DNA of 64,000 nucleotides from Azolla caroliniana (GCA_043228905.1 JBHGNT010000007.1:5394001-5458000); one strand, 5' to 3'; positions 33,530 to 45,768 are shown, counted from the first letter of the stretch. A program made the numbers and translations. Notes: a model not told the origin generated them from the sequence alone.

Positions 33530-35060
33530 TTATGGCGGAAGTCCAGCAAGTCACGACACGACAACAAACAAAAAATGATGGTTGGGCCGCGCAAGATGAG
33601 ATACGTCAGACGGCCCAAGCATGGGTAGAAAAAGCGAACGCGGCAAATACGAAACGCATGCAGAAGGAGTCCGCGAACAATGTGGAGCCTTCGGAGGAAG
33701 ATGTAATATCTCCGGATCCCTTATGGCAACCATTGGCAGGCTGCGAGATAACATTGACCATGGAGAAGCTACTTCAACTAGTCCCACGGTTCCGTCAGGC
33801 TGTGGAGGATCGCATAACGGGTAGACCTGGGGTAGGCGTCTTCGCCAATTTTACGGACATCAGCGTCGGACCATCAGTGGTGGATCACCACAATCTGGCT
33901 ATTAAGTTGATATTACACAGTCAGGAAATCACAGGATGCGTAATTGACGACAGCTTTTGCGTCAATGTAATTAGCGCGAAGACATGCGAACAATTGGGAA
34001 TTTCAAAATGGGAAGCTTGCCCGTTTTGGCTTCGCATGGCGGATACCCGCTCAGTGCAGCCTTTAGGCTTAATACGCAAGTTAGGCATTATCATTGGAGG
34101 ACATCGCTTCGACATCTCGGCGGTGGTCCTCGCCCTCGACGCCCCAGGAGCGTATCCTATGCTGCGTGGTAGACCGTGGCATCGTTCAACGAATATCAAA
34201 CCGAGCTAGCAGCATAAGTGCATCAGCTTTCGACGCGGACGCACCAAGGTTTGCGTACCAATAGAGGAAATGGTGAAACAACCCAAGGGCATCACACTGT
34301 TATACGTGGAAGATATAAATATGTTGGCTGGGGTGGATGATACAAAATTAGAAGTATACTTAGACGAGCACCCCCGAATCATTCCGCTATTTGAAATCAA
34401 CGTCATAGAAACTGCGGCTTATGAACCAGACCCAGAGTCAATATTAGACCTAAGCAGAGCACGAGCGGCGTTCGAGAAGGGAATGGAAATTTCATGACGA
34501 GTCACGGCCTCAACCCTAGAAGAAATAAACATGGGTACAGAATCAGAGCCCCGATTCCTCTCCATCGCAAAAGAATTACTGTCGGATCAGAGAGACGCGA
34601 TGATAGCACTACTCAGGAAGTATAAAGATGTGTTCGCTTGGTCCCACGAGGACATGAAGGGATTAGATCTAAAGTTCTATCAACATAAGATCAATTTAGC
34701 GACCGACACAAAATTGGTCCAACAACGTTCATACCGTATGAACCCAAACTACATAGCTCGCGTAAAAGGAGAAATTGACAAACTCCTCAAGGCCGGATTC
34801 ATTCGACCAGTCAAACAAGCTACATGGCTAAGCCCAATAGTAGTCGTACCAAAGAAAAATGGCAAAATACGTGTATGCATGGACTACCGGAAATTGAACG
34901 CGGTCACCATTACCGACGCATTCCCTTTACCATTCACCGATAACGTACTGGACACCGTCGTCGGGCATGACACGTAGAGCTTTTTAGATGGCTTCAGTGG
35001 GTACAATCAAGTACGCATGCACTTCGACGACCAAGAAAAGACGACGTTTGTCACACACCA
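33530..35060 (+). pseudogene. protease and partial RT of G
   Basis: Protease-like frame 33532-34209 with GCVIDDSFCVNVIS in the place of the usual D-S/T/G-G box. The same frame then passes three stops: 34207 (TAG), 34495 (TGA) and 34975 (TAG). RT begins at about 34530: the fingers block SPIVVVPKKNGKIRVCMDYRKLN (near 34835) and the palm start FLDGFSGYNQVRMHF. At about 35056 the sequence jumps to RNaseH, so the RT segment with the YxDD box is deleted. Not functional. Confidence 0.85.
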
Positions 35061-35085
35061 GTCGTACAGCCACCAGTTTGGGCGA

Positions 35086-35676
35086 AGCCATTTCACGTGT
35101 TCGTGGATGCCTCAGACATAGCAATAGGTACTGCGTTGATGCAGCTCACGGAGCCGAATTGGTACCGACCAGTGTACTACACTAGTCGGAAACTATCAAC
35201 GGCTGCGCATACCTATTCCACAAGGGAACGGGAAGCATTGGGTATGATATAGAACATCAATAAATTCCGGCATTATCTGCTCGGGCGGAAATTCACGTTT
35301 CTCGTGGATCATACGACATTGCTATATCTGGTAGGGAAACATGTTAGGAAACAGGTCCCTCCGGATGGGAAGTGAGAAGAACAGTGTTGAAACCGGATGT
35401 GGTGTACCAGGCTACGGAAGACCCGGTGAGAACCGGATGTGGAGTACCCGACAACGGAAGACCCGGTGAGAACCGGATGTGGAGTACCCGGCTACGGAAG
35501 ACCCGGTGAGAAGTACTCACTGGATGAAGGGACATATTCGTAAATATGTTTTATGAGAGTCCATCGGGGCTATATTTGTAAATAGCCGAAAAGTCATATT
35601 AGTATAAATATGACTTAGGGCAAACTTAATTGTAGTCGTCATTCTTGTCGGTGCAAGATTTGAGTGCGTAACTGTG

Positions 35677-35730
<54 letters not shown>

Positions 35731-37380
35731 GAGGTCGTTGCCTCTGTTGTAACCGCCGCCTGTGGCGAAGATAGCAAGGAAGAGGTTGTTGCCTCGGTGC
35801 TTTACTATTGTACATTGTGATATAGTGATAGTTTGAAGTCAGTGGGCTGCCGTGGTTTTTCCCTAGTTTGGGTTTTCCACGTTAACATCCCGTGTACTCT
35901 TCTCTTCACTATGTCGTGCGTTCATTACCCGTTTTCTGTGTTTGATTCTAGGCTCGGTTGTGGCCGAGCGTTGTTCATTGGGAGCGTGTATTCCTGTCAA
36001 AACAGGCACTGATGGGAAAATTGGCTAGATGGATGCTGTTGCTCCAAGAATTTTACTTTGTAATTCAGCACCGATCGGGTACGCAACATGTGGTGGTAGA
36101 TTTCTTGAGCAGACTAGATAATGGAGAAATGACGCAAAAAGATGACGATGACTTTCCGGATGCAGACATTTTGCGTATAGCAACTCTAGCAGAACGAATA
36201 GAAAAGACTTTTCCGGATCGATGGTTGATGGAAATGACCTACTTCCTGACCACGGGGTTACCACCACCCAAATTAAGGACAGACGAGAAAAAACGGCTGG
36301 CAGTACGAAGTCGGAATTTCTGTTTAGTCGAAGACATCCTATACCACAAAGGCAGTGACAGCATCTGGAGGTGCAGAATACGACAGGATGAGAAGGTTGC
36401 GGTTTTACGCGAAGCCCACTGTGGTACGGCGGGAGGACATTACGCGGGCGATGTTACGGCCCAGAAAATCTGGCAAGCAGGACTTTGGTGGCCGACTACG
36501 CAAAAGGATGCGTATGAACATTGCAGACAGTGTGATTTATGCCAACGACTGGGTCAACCCACGGAAGTCGCGAGAATGCCACAACAACCGGTGTTGCCAC
36601 TAGATCCTTTCCAAAAGTGGGGGCTAGATTTTGTGGGACCCTTTACCCCGGCGGCGGCTCGAATAGGCAATAAGTATATCCTAGTGGCTACGAATTACTG
36701 CACCAAGTGGGTAGAAGCGAAACCACTACGCGAGAATACAGCGGCAGTCACGACGAAATTCCTTTACGAGCATATCTGGTGTCGTTTCGACTGCCCTATC
36801 GAGCTCATTAGTGATCAAGGGAGTCACTTTCTGAACACGGTCATTAGAGAGCTAACCCAACACTACGCTGTGGTTCACAAAAAGAGTACGTCGTACTACA
36901 CCCAGGCAAATGGGTTGGCCGAATCCACGAACAAAACATTACAAACTATCCTCATAAAGATAGTCAATGAAAACAGAACAGATTGGGATACCAAATTGCA
37001 CAACGCCTTATGGGTGTATTGAACTAGCTATAAGACCAACATACAATCCACACCTTTCAGGCTAGCATTTGGGATGGAGGCCGTGATGCCAGTCGAATTC
37101 TAGGTACCCAGTCTGCGGATTCAAGTATGAACCCGGTTGCTAGAGGGCAAATCCGAACTATTACGGCTACAACAACTACTAGAACTAGGCGAAACAAGGG
37201 TCCGCAGTATGGCCATATTAGAGCAAGAACAACAGCGGCACAAAGCATTCATGGACAGACATCGGCACGCGTGTGAAAAGGATTTTATGGTGGGGAGAGC
37301 AGTATTAGTGTTTCAAAAACGCATGGGGAAATACCAGGAAAATTACGATTCCGTTGGACAGGCCCGTATTGGATAGTAGG
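35086..37380 (+). pseudogene. RNaseH and integrase of G, split by a solo LTR
   Basis: RNaseH starts PFHVFVDASD at 35088 and continues with REREALGM, a TAG (35251-35253), and VDHTTLLYLV up to 35341. After the solo LTR it resumes at about 36005 ([18 protein letters not shown]). Integrase: H..H..C..C finger ([11 protein letters not shown]...CRQCDLC, 36413-36545), then the core with [16 protein letters not shown] and GLAESTNK, giving intact D, D and E. Stops at 37021, 37102 and later break the C-terminus. Confidence 0.88.
35342..35999 (+). mobile_element. solo LTR (copia-like) inside RNaseH of G
   Basis: 658 bp from TGTTAGGAAACAGG to TATTCCTGTCA, flanked by perfect 5-bp duplications AAACA (35337-35341 and 36000-36004). 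It has a TATA-like AGTATAAATATG (about 35601), a (GA)n tract (35680-35727), and three copies of a roughly 39-bp unit (gaaccggatgtggagtaccc..., about 35388-35512). The end structure gccgtggtttttccc...ttttccacgtt is typical of plant Ty1/copia LTRs. No internal element sequence remains. Confidence 0.9.
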
Positions 37381-37389
37381 AGCGGAATA

Positions 37390-37733
37390 GGGCACGTTTC
37401 AACTGGGCACCTTGGCCGAGGAAGTGCTACGACAAAAGGTGAATGGGTTTCGCCTTAAACCCTACTTGGGACGTACGCCACCAAACCCGTTCCCCTCCGG
37501 ACGGGACAAAGCCGGAGAATCCACGGGGTAGGTATAGGGCCCTACTTGTACTATAGTGTAAACATAATAGTGCATGTAACCGTTAAAAAAGAAAAAAAAG
37601 AAAAAAAAAGAAAAAAAGAGAGAGAAGATATCGATGTTAGAAGAGAAAAAAAGAGAGAGAAGAAAACAAGGACTTACGGCATGCAACAACTTCTAGACCA
37701 AGAACACGCGGCACCACGATGGCTCACTGACCA
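37390..37733 (+). other. integrase tail and spacer in G
   Basis: Decayed integrase C-terminus up to about 37500 followed by A-rich low-complexity sequence (37583-37665, aaagaaaaaaaag). No supported gene. Confidence 0.5.
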
Positions 37734-40234
37734 ATGAACCCTAGGCCCCAAAAAGAAGAAAATAGAAGGTTTTTTGCACAGTACAGAAAACAACTTTCTA
37801 ACTCTCATCGCTCTCATCGCTCCCCTCACTCACCCTCCTCTCCGTCCTATCACAAAGCTCAAGTTCGCCATCGCCAACAGTCCTCACCCAATAGCCATGA
37901 GCCTCAGCATCCTACTATGTCGATACCCATTTCTGCCGCCTTGTGTCGATGGCTCGTGGAGAAACGCCTGGATGGATACATCAGAGTCGCCGAGGCACCC
38001 CCTCACCCTGAAGCCCAGGAAATTGTTAGGAAGCTTAATATCGACACGGTCACCAACACATCCATCCGGAAAAAGCTTGACCTGTCATCACTGGGAGAAA
38101 GGCATTTCGAAATCCCTCCTACGGAAACACTGCAGAGATATTTCGGGCCATATTCAGCGTCCGTCAAGGCATACAGAACGAAAGAAATCCCCGACCCTTC
38201 TTCCGTGAAATAGCCAAGTTCCTGTTGGAGGTCGGATACGTGCATGTAAATGCATAGGGATGCCCAAGTAGAAGGCCGGTATCATCATTGATACCTTTGA
38301 AGGGCACACGGTTGATTGGGGGGTCATTACGGGACCAACGTTACGGGAAGGCCTGCACGCGTATCAAGGAGGCAAAAAGCTAAGACCTATTATACAACAG
38401 TATCTGATGATACTATTCCCACCCCGGGGTCTGCCGGCACCACAACCAAACAAACCCATGCCGCCACCACGATCTGCGAAATGAAGGTTAGTGGAGTTGG
38501 CCACCACAGAGTGGGAGGATGAACCCCAATCAGCCCAGCCTAGCACACGAACAACATAGGAGGAACGGGCGGAGCACAGGGAGGAAGCTTCACAAGAGTA
38601 GGAAGCCGAGCAACGTCAAGAAAGCCCGAGGCCGAAACGACAGAGGCTGGATAGGAAAGATGGGCGCGGGTTAGTTAAAGACACACTCGCGGCCATAGAG
38701 ACGACGACCATAGTCGACAACTCCGTAGCTACGGAGCCCAACACCACCTTCGAAGTAATCCGGGAACCACGGCCGATCATTTCGGCCCAGTCACAACGAT
38801 GGAAAGGTGTATTTACGTCGGAAAGCGAGGTCCTGGTGTATCCGGACATTCCGGACACGGTCCATGAGTTCGGCGCACTATTACAGTTCGGAACTAGTTT
38901 TGAACTCATGGAATTTTTGGCAACCCAACAAATAAAAGTCTCCCAACGAAAGGCCAAGGAGCACGCGGAGCGACAAATGATCGAGCGCGCGCTAACGTAA
39001 ATGGCAGAATGCGACGATGAGGAGCAGCTAGCCAGAGTCGACAGACAGCGGAACGCCGGTATACGCCGAATGGGGATGGAACTACCCCCATTAAATGCAG
39101 CCCTCGTCGAAGTTCATAGGGAACTGGCTAAGGTTAGTATTGGTGCCAAGGATATGGCGATTAAAAATAAAAATGTTTGGAAAATGGTTAAACTGACCCA
39201 AGCCGAGCTACAAAAGGCCAACGCACGCATTGCGGAGTTGGAACATAACGTGACTACGGCGCAACCGGCAGCTCAACCAACAGACAATGCCGTCGAGGCC
39301 CTGAGAGAAGAAATTGAAGCACAAACCGCCATTGCCTCGAAAGCAAAAAGGGTCATGCAACTGGCGGAATCAGAGATTGACCGCCTCCACTCCGAACTTC
39401 GCCAGTCCTCGGACAGAGAAAAGGACATCCGGGCCAACGGTTGAAAGACAGTGAAGACCCTTGAAGAGAAACTCATAGCGGAGGCAGCACAACACACCCG
39501 CACGAAAGAAGAAAACACCAAACTACGGGAGGAAGCGAAAAAATTGGAAGCGGCAATTACGGGACTCTGGGGGTTATTAGAAAAGAAGAAAGCATGGTTC
39601 GACGAGCAGCTGGTAGGGGAACAGGAGAGGAGGCATCGGCTCAAAATCCGCCTGAACAATGAAATGGGAAAGCTAGAAGAATTACATTCAAAGGAATCTC
39701 AGCTATGGGCAGGAATGAGGAGCAACTATGAGGAAGCGGAGACGGTCAGTAAACAAGAAATCGAAAACCTCAAGAAAACCATAGAAGACGCACACAACCG
39801 GCAGCACGCGACCAAACGCGGAATCCGTCGCAATACCAGTAAAGGATACTGTCGAACGAAAGGAACCTCAACCCACGTTACCGGAATTAACCACTATGGA
39901 GGGCAGCACGGAACCGCAAGCGGAGATCACTGATCGGGAGGAACCCCAACCCCATTCACCGGAGCGTACACCTATGCCCGGCACCACGGAGGACGTTATG
40001 AACGAGACAAAACCTCGACCTACCGAGAGCCCACCGACGGTTGAGCCAGCCACAGTAGAACAGGACAAGACAACGGAACCCGGACCGCCCACACAGGAAG
40101 CCAACGACACCATGGAAAGCCCTACCGACCAAGTCCTGGAACCACGCAACGACGCATCTACGGACACTACGTTGTCCCCAGACCCGGACACTGGGGCAAA
40201 GCCAAACATCTGGGCCATTTTGGAGGAAGATTAA
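37734..40234 (+). pseudogene. extra 3' ORF region of G, coiled-coil protein
   Basis: After integrase and before the 3' LTR lies about 2.5 kb of broken coding-like sequence. 37734-38213 reads a 159-residue frame (ALCRWLVEKRLDGYI near residue 68). 38616-39000 is only partly open. 39001-39444 and 39451-39933 are one frame interrupted by a TGA at 39442. They are rich in heptad-like Glu/Lys/Leu/Ala segments (AELEHNV, LREEAKKLEAAI), so a long coiled coil is likely. The tail (39896-40234) is Pro/Glu/Thr-rich and ends 48 bp before the 3' LTR. I do not recognise the family; additional 3' ORFs are known in Tat/Athila elements. Confidence 0.55.
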
Positions 40235-40281
40235 AGAGGTGGGTCCGACGTGCCATGGCACTGTCCCATAGGCGTGCCAGG

Positions 40282-40429
40282 TGTTGTCCGTCGGAATAGT
40301 AACTGACGGACAGGAGCACAGAAATATAGAATATAGTAAAAACGTAACGCATGTAAATGGTTCACGTGGGAAGCGTGAACGACTAAAAGACCCTGTGTAT
40401 ATAAAGGGCAGAAATCCTCTGATAGAGGT
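40282..40429 (+). mobile_element. 3' LTR fragment of G
   Basis: TGTTGTCCGTCGGAATAG onward matches 17304-17453, including the TATA box TGTGTATATAAAGGG (40395-40409). The match stops at 40429 and family-F sequence begins, so the rest of this LTR is lost. Confidence 0.8.
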
Positions 40430-43082
40430 TGGCTTTTGCCGGTCCGAACCTTCGGCTCCGGTTCCATCCTCGCGCTTGCCTCTCCATAGGCTCGTTTGAC
40501 CTGTCAACAGGTCGTTCGCTGCGATCTCTTCTTGTACGCATGCTTGTCTCGTGGCCCTTGATCGAACATATACATGCCCCTTTCTACGCCTTATACCCGG
40601 TGTCCTCCACGTCCGAGGAGCACCCCGTAGTGGCCCACTTGGCCTCCGTTGATCGTCGCGATGCCTTGATTACTCGTTTTGTGTTGTGGTTCGCTATTGC
40701 CTTTGTCCCCTCGCCCCAACCTTCCTTCTCCTCGGTCTTACATTGCCACCACGGCCGGACTGTCGAGGTCTCTAGAAATGGTGTGTAGGATCCTTCTAGG
40801 GCCGTCGATGTTCTTCGAGGCTACCGACCCAAACAATCGGTCCTCGCACTCATATTCTCGTCCAGGCACCTCCGTGTGTTGCGTAACTCTTGACTACGCC
40901 CCACAAGAGGCTCAGTCCGCCATCCTCCTTCGCTCGGCGCCACCCGTCCTGAACTCCGGTCTTTTTCCGTGCACGCTTCATCGGCCCATGCCCAGCTAGA
41001 TCGTGCATCTTCGCTGGTCGTTTCTCCGCATACCGGTGTCCTCCGCATTCGAGGAACACCCTGTGTCGGCCCGCTTGTCCCCTTTCTATCCGCGCTGTTG
41101 CAATTGGTTCGGCGCCATACACTTGTCGTCGTCCCCTCGCCCCTACCAATTTGTTATCTCGGGCTTGGCTTGCCACATGAGTTGTTGCCACTCCAACTGA
41201 GCCGCCGAGATCTCCAAAGCGAGTGTGGAGGATCCTCCTTTGGTGATCAATACCGTTTCCAGTTACAAACCCGTGCAGCCTATCCTGCGCCCAGTTTTCG
41301 ACGCGGCACCACCGTGTGCCATCTTCCACCTTCCTTGCTTTGCACCGCATGTGCCGAACACCGTCTTGTACCCGTTCTTTACTTCGGCCCTCAATGGGCA
41401 CACACATGTCTTCCGATCCGCTTCCAGGTGTGCCGTTTCGGCTCGACACACCGCTCCCCGCTTGGGTGTCCTTGGTAGCTTTCCGTGCTGCTACCCACGA
41501 AGGATCAACCTTGCCGATTTCGGCCCGCCTGGCTTTCGTTGTTCTCGCGACGGCTTGGTTGCTCGGTGCCTCTGTTGCTACGACCTTCATCCCCTCGCTG
41601 CCACCGTTTGTATCTTGGTCTGACGTTAGCTCCCCGTGCTGACCGTTGAAATCTCTAGATCCGGTGTGGAGGATCCTTCTCGGGCCTCCGATCCGTTAGG
41701 CAACCGACTCGCATACCAAGCGTGTCCGATCTTCATCCTTTTGACCTTGCCGATTGGGTCTGTATCCGGTTTGTGGCCGCGTCGCCGGCCTGATACCTTT
41801 TTCCACTCCTTTTCAGCCCTTCGGCTTGATCCCGTTCCCCTACCGCCATCGTCCTTCTCTCTAGGTCGACCGCCGGCTCTCGGGTCGACCGCCGGAGTCT
41901 CTAGATCAGTGTGAGGATCGTTGTAGGATTGCCCATCTGCACTTCTACTCTGTATCTCGGGATCCGGTTCACCTGACGCCATCGTCCTTCTCTCTAGGTC
42001 TCATGTCGGCTCTCAGGCTGACCGTCGGAGTCTCCGGATTGGTGCGACGATCGCCGTAGGACGGCCCCATTGCTGCCTTTGCCCTCGTCCCCTCGCCGCC
42101 ACCGTCAATCTCTTGGTCTTATGTCGGCTCCGCTGCCGACTTTTGAAGTCTCTAGATCCGGTGTGAAGGGTCCTCCTTGCGCCTCTCGTCTTTCCCGACC
42201 CTATCCTGGGTCGTCCTTCTCCACAAGTCAAGATGGTGGCTCGCTCCACACCCTCTCCCGTGGCACCACAGTACCGTATTCTTGGCCTTGCCCTAGGCCT
42301 GCCTCTTCCTCCCTTCCAGGTCGGTTATCTGGAAATCCGCTCCGCCCGGTTCTCGTCTAGGTCCATCCGTCACTCTCTAAATTGCCGAGTTCCGTTCTCC
42401 TGCCGAGTTTCGAGTATCTTGGTCTTACGTCGTATCCGATGCCTACCGCTGAAGTCTCTAGCTCGGTGTGAGGTGACCCATAGGACCGGTCTTCGTTCCT
42501 CCATTCGTTCGACCCTGCCGATCGGGTCCAGTTCCGGTTAGTGGCCGCCTTGCCGGCCTCATGCCTCTTGTGCGCTCCGCATACCGCTTCCCGCCTTCCG
42601 AACATGTCCCTTGCCGCCACAATCCATCTCTCTAGGTCTCACGTCGGAGTCTCCGGATCGGTGTGAGGGTCCCTTTTTTGTCTCCTGAACCTTTCCTGGG
42701 TCTTCTTTCTCCGCATGTCGAGAGGGTGGCTCGCTCCACACCCTCTCCCGTGGTACCGCTGTACCATGTTCCCAGCCTCTCCGTAGGCCTGCTTCCTCCA
42801 CCCTTCCGGATCGGTTATTTGGAAGTTCGCCTCGCCCGATTCTCGTCCACATCCACCGACCCTTTTAGTGGTGTCGGTGGAAAGCATCCGCTCCATGATC
42901 GATCAAGCCCCGCCTGGGCTTGATTCTCCAATGTTTGGAGTTTTGGCTCCGATGCCAATCCTGTCGGACTCGTTTTCTACTCTCGATAATCTTCTTCCCG
43001 ACTCCCGACCTTCGCTCGATCGGTCTTTCTCCCCATGTAAAAGAGGGTGGCTCGTCCCGCACCCTCTCTCGTATCGGCATCT
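40430..43082 (-). mobile_element. 3' internal region of gag-only element F
   Basis: Minus-strand homologue of the A1 interior (139-1957) and of 51660-53050. The same blocks occur (e.g. tctagatccggtgtgaaggatc near 42151 and 41656, cgagagggtggctcgctccac near 42720). No pol. Many open frames on both strands are G+C-rich shadows. The 3' LTR of F is missing, since the region abuts the G LTR fragment. Confidence 0.65.
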
Positions 43083-43701
43083 TCATACTGAACCTGGGCC
43101 TTGTCGATCGGTTCTACCGCCTCGGGCCGGTTTCGGATGAATGATCCACATCCAGATCGTGCTCCAACCGAATCGGAATGCCGACCAACTCGATCCCTGG
43201 TCGGGTCGACCACCGATTCTGCTCCCCTCGGCGCCGCTTCTCATTCCGTCCTTCTTCTCTACTGCGGTTCCGTCCTCGACGTCCTCGTAGGCCGTTTCCC
43301 ATCCTTCTTCGCTGGCATCGTGCCAAGACTCCTCGTTGGCGCCTTCCATCTCTCCGGTCTTATGTCGGCACACGGGCTCGACTGCCAGAGTCTCCGGAAT
43401 CCGCGTGGAGGGCTCTTCTCCGCTCCCAACCTCCTCCTCGGCCGGTCTTTCTCCGCAAGTCGAGAGGGCGTCTCGCTCCACACCCTCTCCCATGGTACAA
43501 TCGTACCATTCTTCGGCCTCTGCCTGGGCCATGTCTGCCTCGTTTGGAAGGCCGACTAACTCTGAGTCTTCGGAATCCATCCGCATGCCGGATCTCTCTT
43601 CTTCTTCAACCATCGCCTTCAGAGCCTCGAACGCTTCCCGGACCAAGGCTTCGACATCGAGCTTCGCCGATCCTTCTTGTTGCGTGCCCGCTTCCTTCCG
43701 T
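43083..43701 (-). pseudogene. gag extension and C-terminus of F
   Basis: The frame downstream (minus) of solo LTR E holds the family extension (ALKAMVEEEERSG near 43610) and the terminus FGWSTIWMWI near 43150. It continues the gag pieces 49501-49422 and 44688-44448. The apparent longer frame reaching 44045 reads through the solo LTR and is not real. Confidence 0.65.
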
Positions 43702-44447
43702 TGTCGTGTTGTTCCGCTTTCGCGTAGGAAACAAGCCGGGACCGCAGGGGCCTTGAACCGAGGAGGAAGAGAGAGAGAGGGAGGCAGAGCGGGAGAAGAG
43801 TGCAAGCGTAGGCCAGTTAGGCCTGTTTGCAACTGACAACACTTGCCGGCTGAATGAACCACTATGCGTATTGGAACAAGATGCACACTAGCGTAAAAGA
43901 GAGACTCATAGAAACACAGAGAGAGAGGGAAAACAAGAGATTCAATTACAATAACAGTAAAGGTTACACTGTTTGCAAGATTATAGCCAGATAGTCGACG
44001 ATAGACCCAACCGAGACAATCACGCACCCACGCATACACACACACACATTACAGCCTTTGCCAGAAAGCACACGGGCTTTCCTTGAAGCAGAGGCAACAA
44101 ACTCAGAAATCCTGCAGAGAACAACAATAGAGGAGGAGAGAGCTCGGTTCCTAGTCCGATAGTACCTTGTCCTAGCCAAAAACGCCTCTTTTTCAGTCTC
44201 CTCCCCTTCCTTTATAGTCCGCCGGGGAGGGACCGTTACATCCTGGTCACATCACTTTTACTCTTTGTCCCTTCGGACAGAGATCCGCTTCTATTTACTA
44301 GCTTATTAATATATATTTCCTAGGATATACAAATCACGCCAGCCTATTCCTAGTTATGTACAGTGTGTTGGTTTGAGTGCACACGCGTAAGTGCTGTTTC
44401 ACGTGCCGAATTCCATGATTCCACCTAAGGCCGGTTTCTCCACGACA
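43702..44447 (-). mobile_element. solo LTR E inside F gag
   Basis: 746 bp with family ends: minus strand begins TGTCGTGGAGAAACC (44447) and ends ...ACACGACA at 43702. TATA: minus ACTATAAAGGAAGG (plus 44209-44222). The flanks are CCGT (43698-43701) and TCGT (44448-44451), a 4-bp duplication with one transition. Removing the LTR and one 4-mer keeps the F gag frame. No internal sequence remains, so it is a solo LTR. Confidence 0.85.
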
Positions 44448-44688
44448 TCGTGACGACACGCCGTCACTCATTATCGTCCCTTTGCCTTTTGCGAACCGCT
44501 CCTCATCCAACCGTCGGCATACTCGCTTGACTTCCGACTAGTCCTCGGTAAGGCCATTCGCTCCGTCCTCGTCTTCGAGCTCAATTTCGATGGCCTCCCG
44601 TTCCACTCGGTCGATCGACCTAACGAACAACAGGACTTTGTCCACCCCCACCAGTCTTTGATCCCGCTCCGGGAGCCGAGCAAGCCGC
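44448..44688 (-). pseudogene. gag of F, middle piece
   Basis: Minus strand reads the gag block that matches A1 residues ~150-215 (LFVRSIDR, IELEDEDGAN). It is cut by chromovirus D at 44688; the upstream piece lies at 49422-49501. Confidence 0.75.
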
Positions 44689-45129
44689 TGTCAGGAACAG
44701 TACTAAGATAGAGAAGGAATTAGTACTAAAAGAAGTATTAGTACTAAGAGAGGTGAAGAACTCTCGAGAGAAGGAAGGAGTGAGTGAGAGGGAGGAGAGA
44801 GAGAGAGAGAGAGAGATCGAGAGAGAGAGAGAGTGATGATAAGAAAAGATATATATTATGTGAAGAAAATGTACAGTAGCTAGGAGGCTTAAGACTAGCG
44901 TTGAACCAATTTGGTTCGAAATAATGCCTTGTGCCTCCTTTTATATTGCTCTCAAGATTAGTCCTGAAGCTTCTAGAATGTTCTAGAGAAATTTGGAATA
45001 TACATCAATTTTCTATAATAAAATATAAATGAAAATAATATTTTATGTATTATAATGTATAGTTTAATGGTTAAGAGCTCGACCCATGTAGCATAAGGTC
45101 ATGGGTTCGAGTTTTGCCATATCATGACA
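44689..45129 (-). mobile_element. 3' LTR of D
   Basis: Minus strand starts TGTCATGATATGGC after AAAGGGGGGATAG (polypurine tract, 45130-45142) and ends CTGTTCCTGACA. It contains a TATA motif (plus ttttatattg near 44938) and (GA)n. Plus-strand 45057-45118 resembles a decayed tRNA (see 49349-49412 in the other LTR). Confidence 0.9.
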
Positions 45130-45742
45130 CTATCCCCCCTTTAAAATGACGAGTGTAACGAGTCGTTTTGGATTGAGGACCTGGCTTGTCTGGATATTGA
45201 CGATGGAAGTCTTCAAGAAGAGCACAAGCATTGGTGACATTCTCTATCGGTTCCCAAGTACGCTCGCTGGGACTATATCCTAGCCAGTCGACTAGATAGT
45301 AGAGCTTGTTGCGAACAAGGTTGGAATCAAGGATGGCGGCAACCTCGTACTCAGGTCCATCTTCAAGCTCGATCGGGGGTGGAGGCTGTGTAATACGTCC
45401 TAGGATGGTGCTTTCTTGATAGGGTTTGAGGAGAGAACTATGAAACACCGGATGTATCCGAAGTTGTGGAGGTAGATCAAGACGAAAAACGACATCATTA
45501 ATCTTTCCGATAATACGAAAAGGACATAATCGCCGATAATCCAACTTCTCGCATGGGCGAGTAGTCTTGATGTGTCGTCGGAGTAGCCATACCCAATCTC
45601 CAATGTTAAAACTAGATGGGAGTCGATGACGATCTGCATAAACCTTGTGTGTTTGTTGAGCTTGTTGGAGATGAGTAGATAAATCCGCTTGTATCTTGCG
45701 TAACCTCTCCAAACGATCTTCTGCGCAAGGATTTGTGGACAC
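45122..45742 (-). CDS. integrase C-terminus with chromodomain (D)
   Basis: A 206-residue frame. Residues ~40-110 are the integrase C-terminal barrel typical of chromoviruses (GDWVWLL, RRLCPFRIIGKI, FHSSLLKPY). Residues ~130-185 form a chromodomain: YEVAAILDSN, LYYLVDWLGYSPSERTWEP, ALLEDFHRQYP. The aromatic cage positions are Y, W and W by eye. The H2C2 finger and DDE core that should precede it are absent; upstream sequence ends at the telomere-type repeat (45769-45800). In related elements the chromodomain steers insertion to marked chromatin; here the protein could not integrate. Confidence 0.88.
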   Translation of the reverse strand: MSTNPCAEDRLERLRKIQADLSTHLQQAQQTHKVYADRHRLPSSFNIGDWVWLLRRHIKTTRPCEKLDYRRLCPFRIIGKINDVVFRLDLPPQLRIHPVFHSSLLKPYQESTILGRITQPPPPIELEDGPEYEVAAILDSNLVRNKLYYLVDWLGYSPSERTWEPIENVTNACALLEDFHRQYPDKPGPQSKTTRYTRHFKGGIVS

Positions 45743-45768
45743 CTTTGGGGTTTCAAGTACACTACAGA

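Larger units (their letters stand above)
17304..40429 (+). mobile_element. old Ty3-type element G, broken by nested insertions
   Basis: Pieces in order on the plus strand: 5' LTR (17304-17772), gag (17776-18584, 29581-29793, 33021-33520), protease-RT (33530-35060), RNaseH (35088-35341 and 36005 on), integrase (to about 37380), an extra 3' ORF region (37734-40234), and a 3' LTR fragment (40282-40429). Insertions are C with B inside it, I, and a solo LTR. The gag frame continues across C when one copy of the 4-bp flank is discounted. The gene order RNaseH-integrase and a 3' extra ORF recall Tat/Athila-type plant elements, but this is family-level inference. Confidence 0.8.

Noticed and set aside
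40969-42541. Plus and minus frames of 100-246 codons
   Set aside because: Lie in the degenerate non-pol region of F; frames differ between related copies, so no gene is supported.
43083-44045. 320-codon minus frame
   Set aside because: Reads through the end of solo LTR E into F gag; only the part below 43701 is element coding sequence.
45057-45118. Genuine tRNA gene in the D LTR
   Set aside because: The acceptor and T stems do not pair properly and the same sequence is in both LTRs; tRNA-like only.
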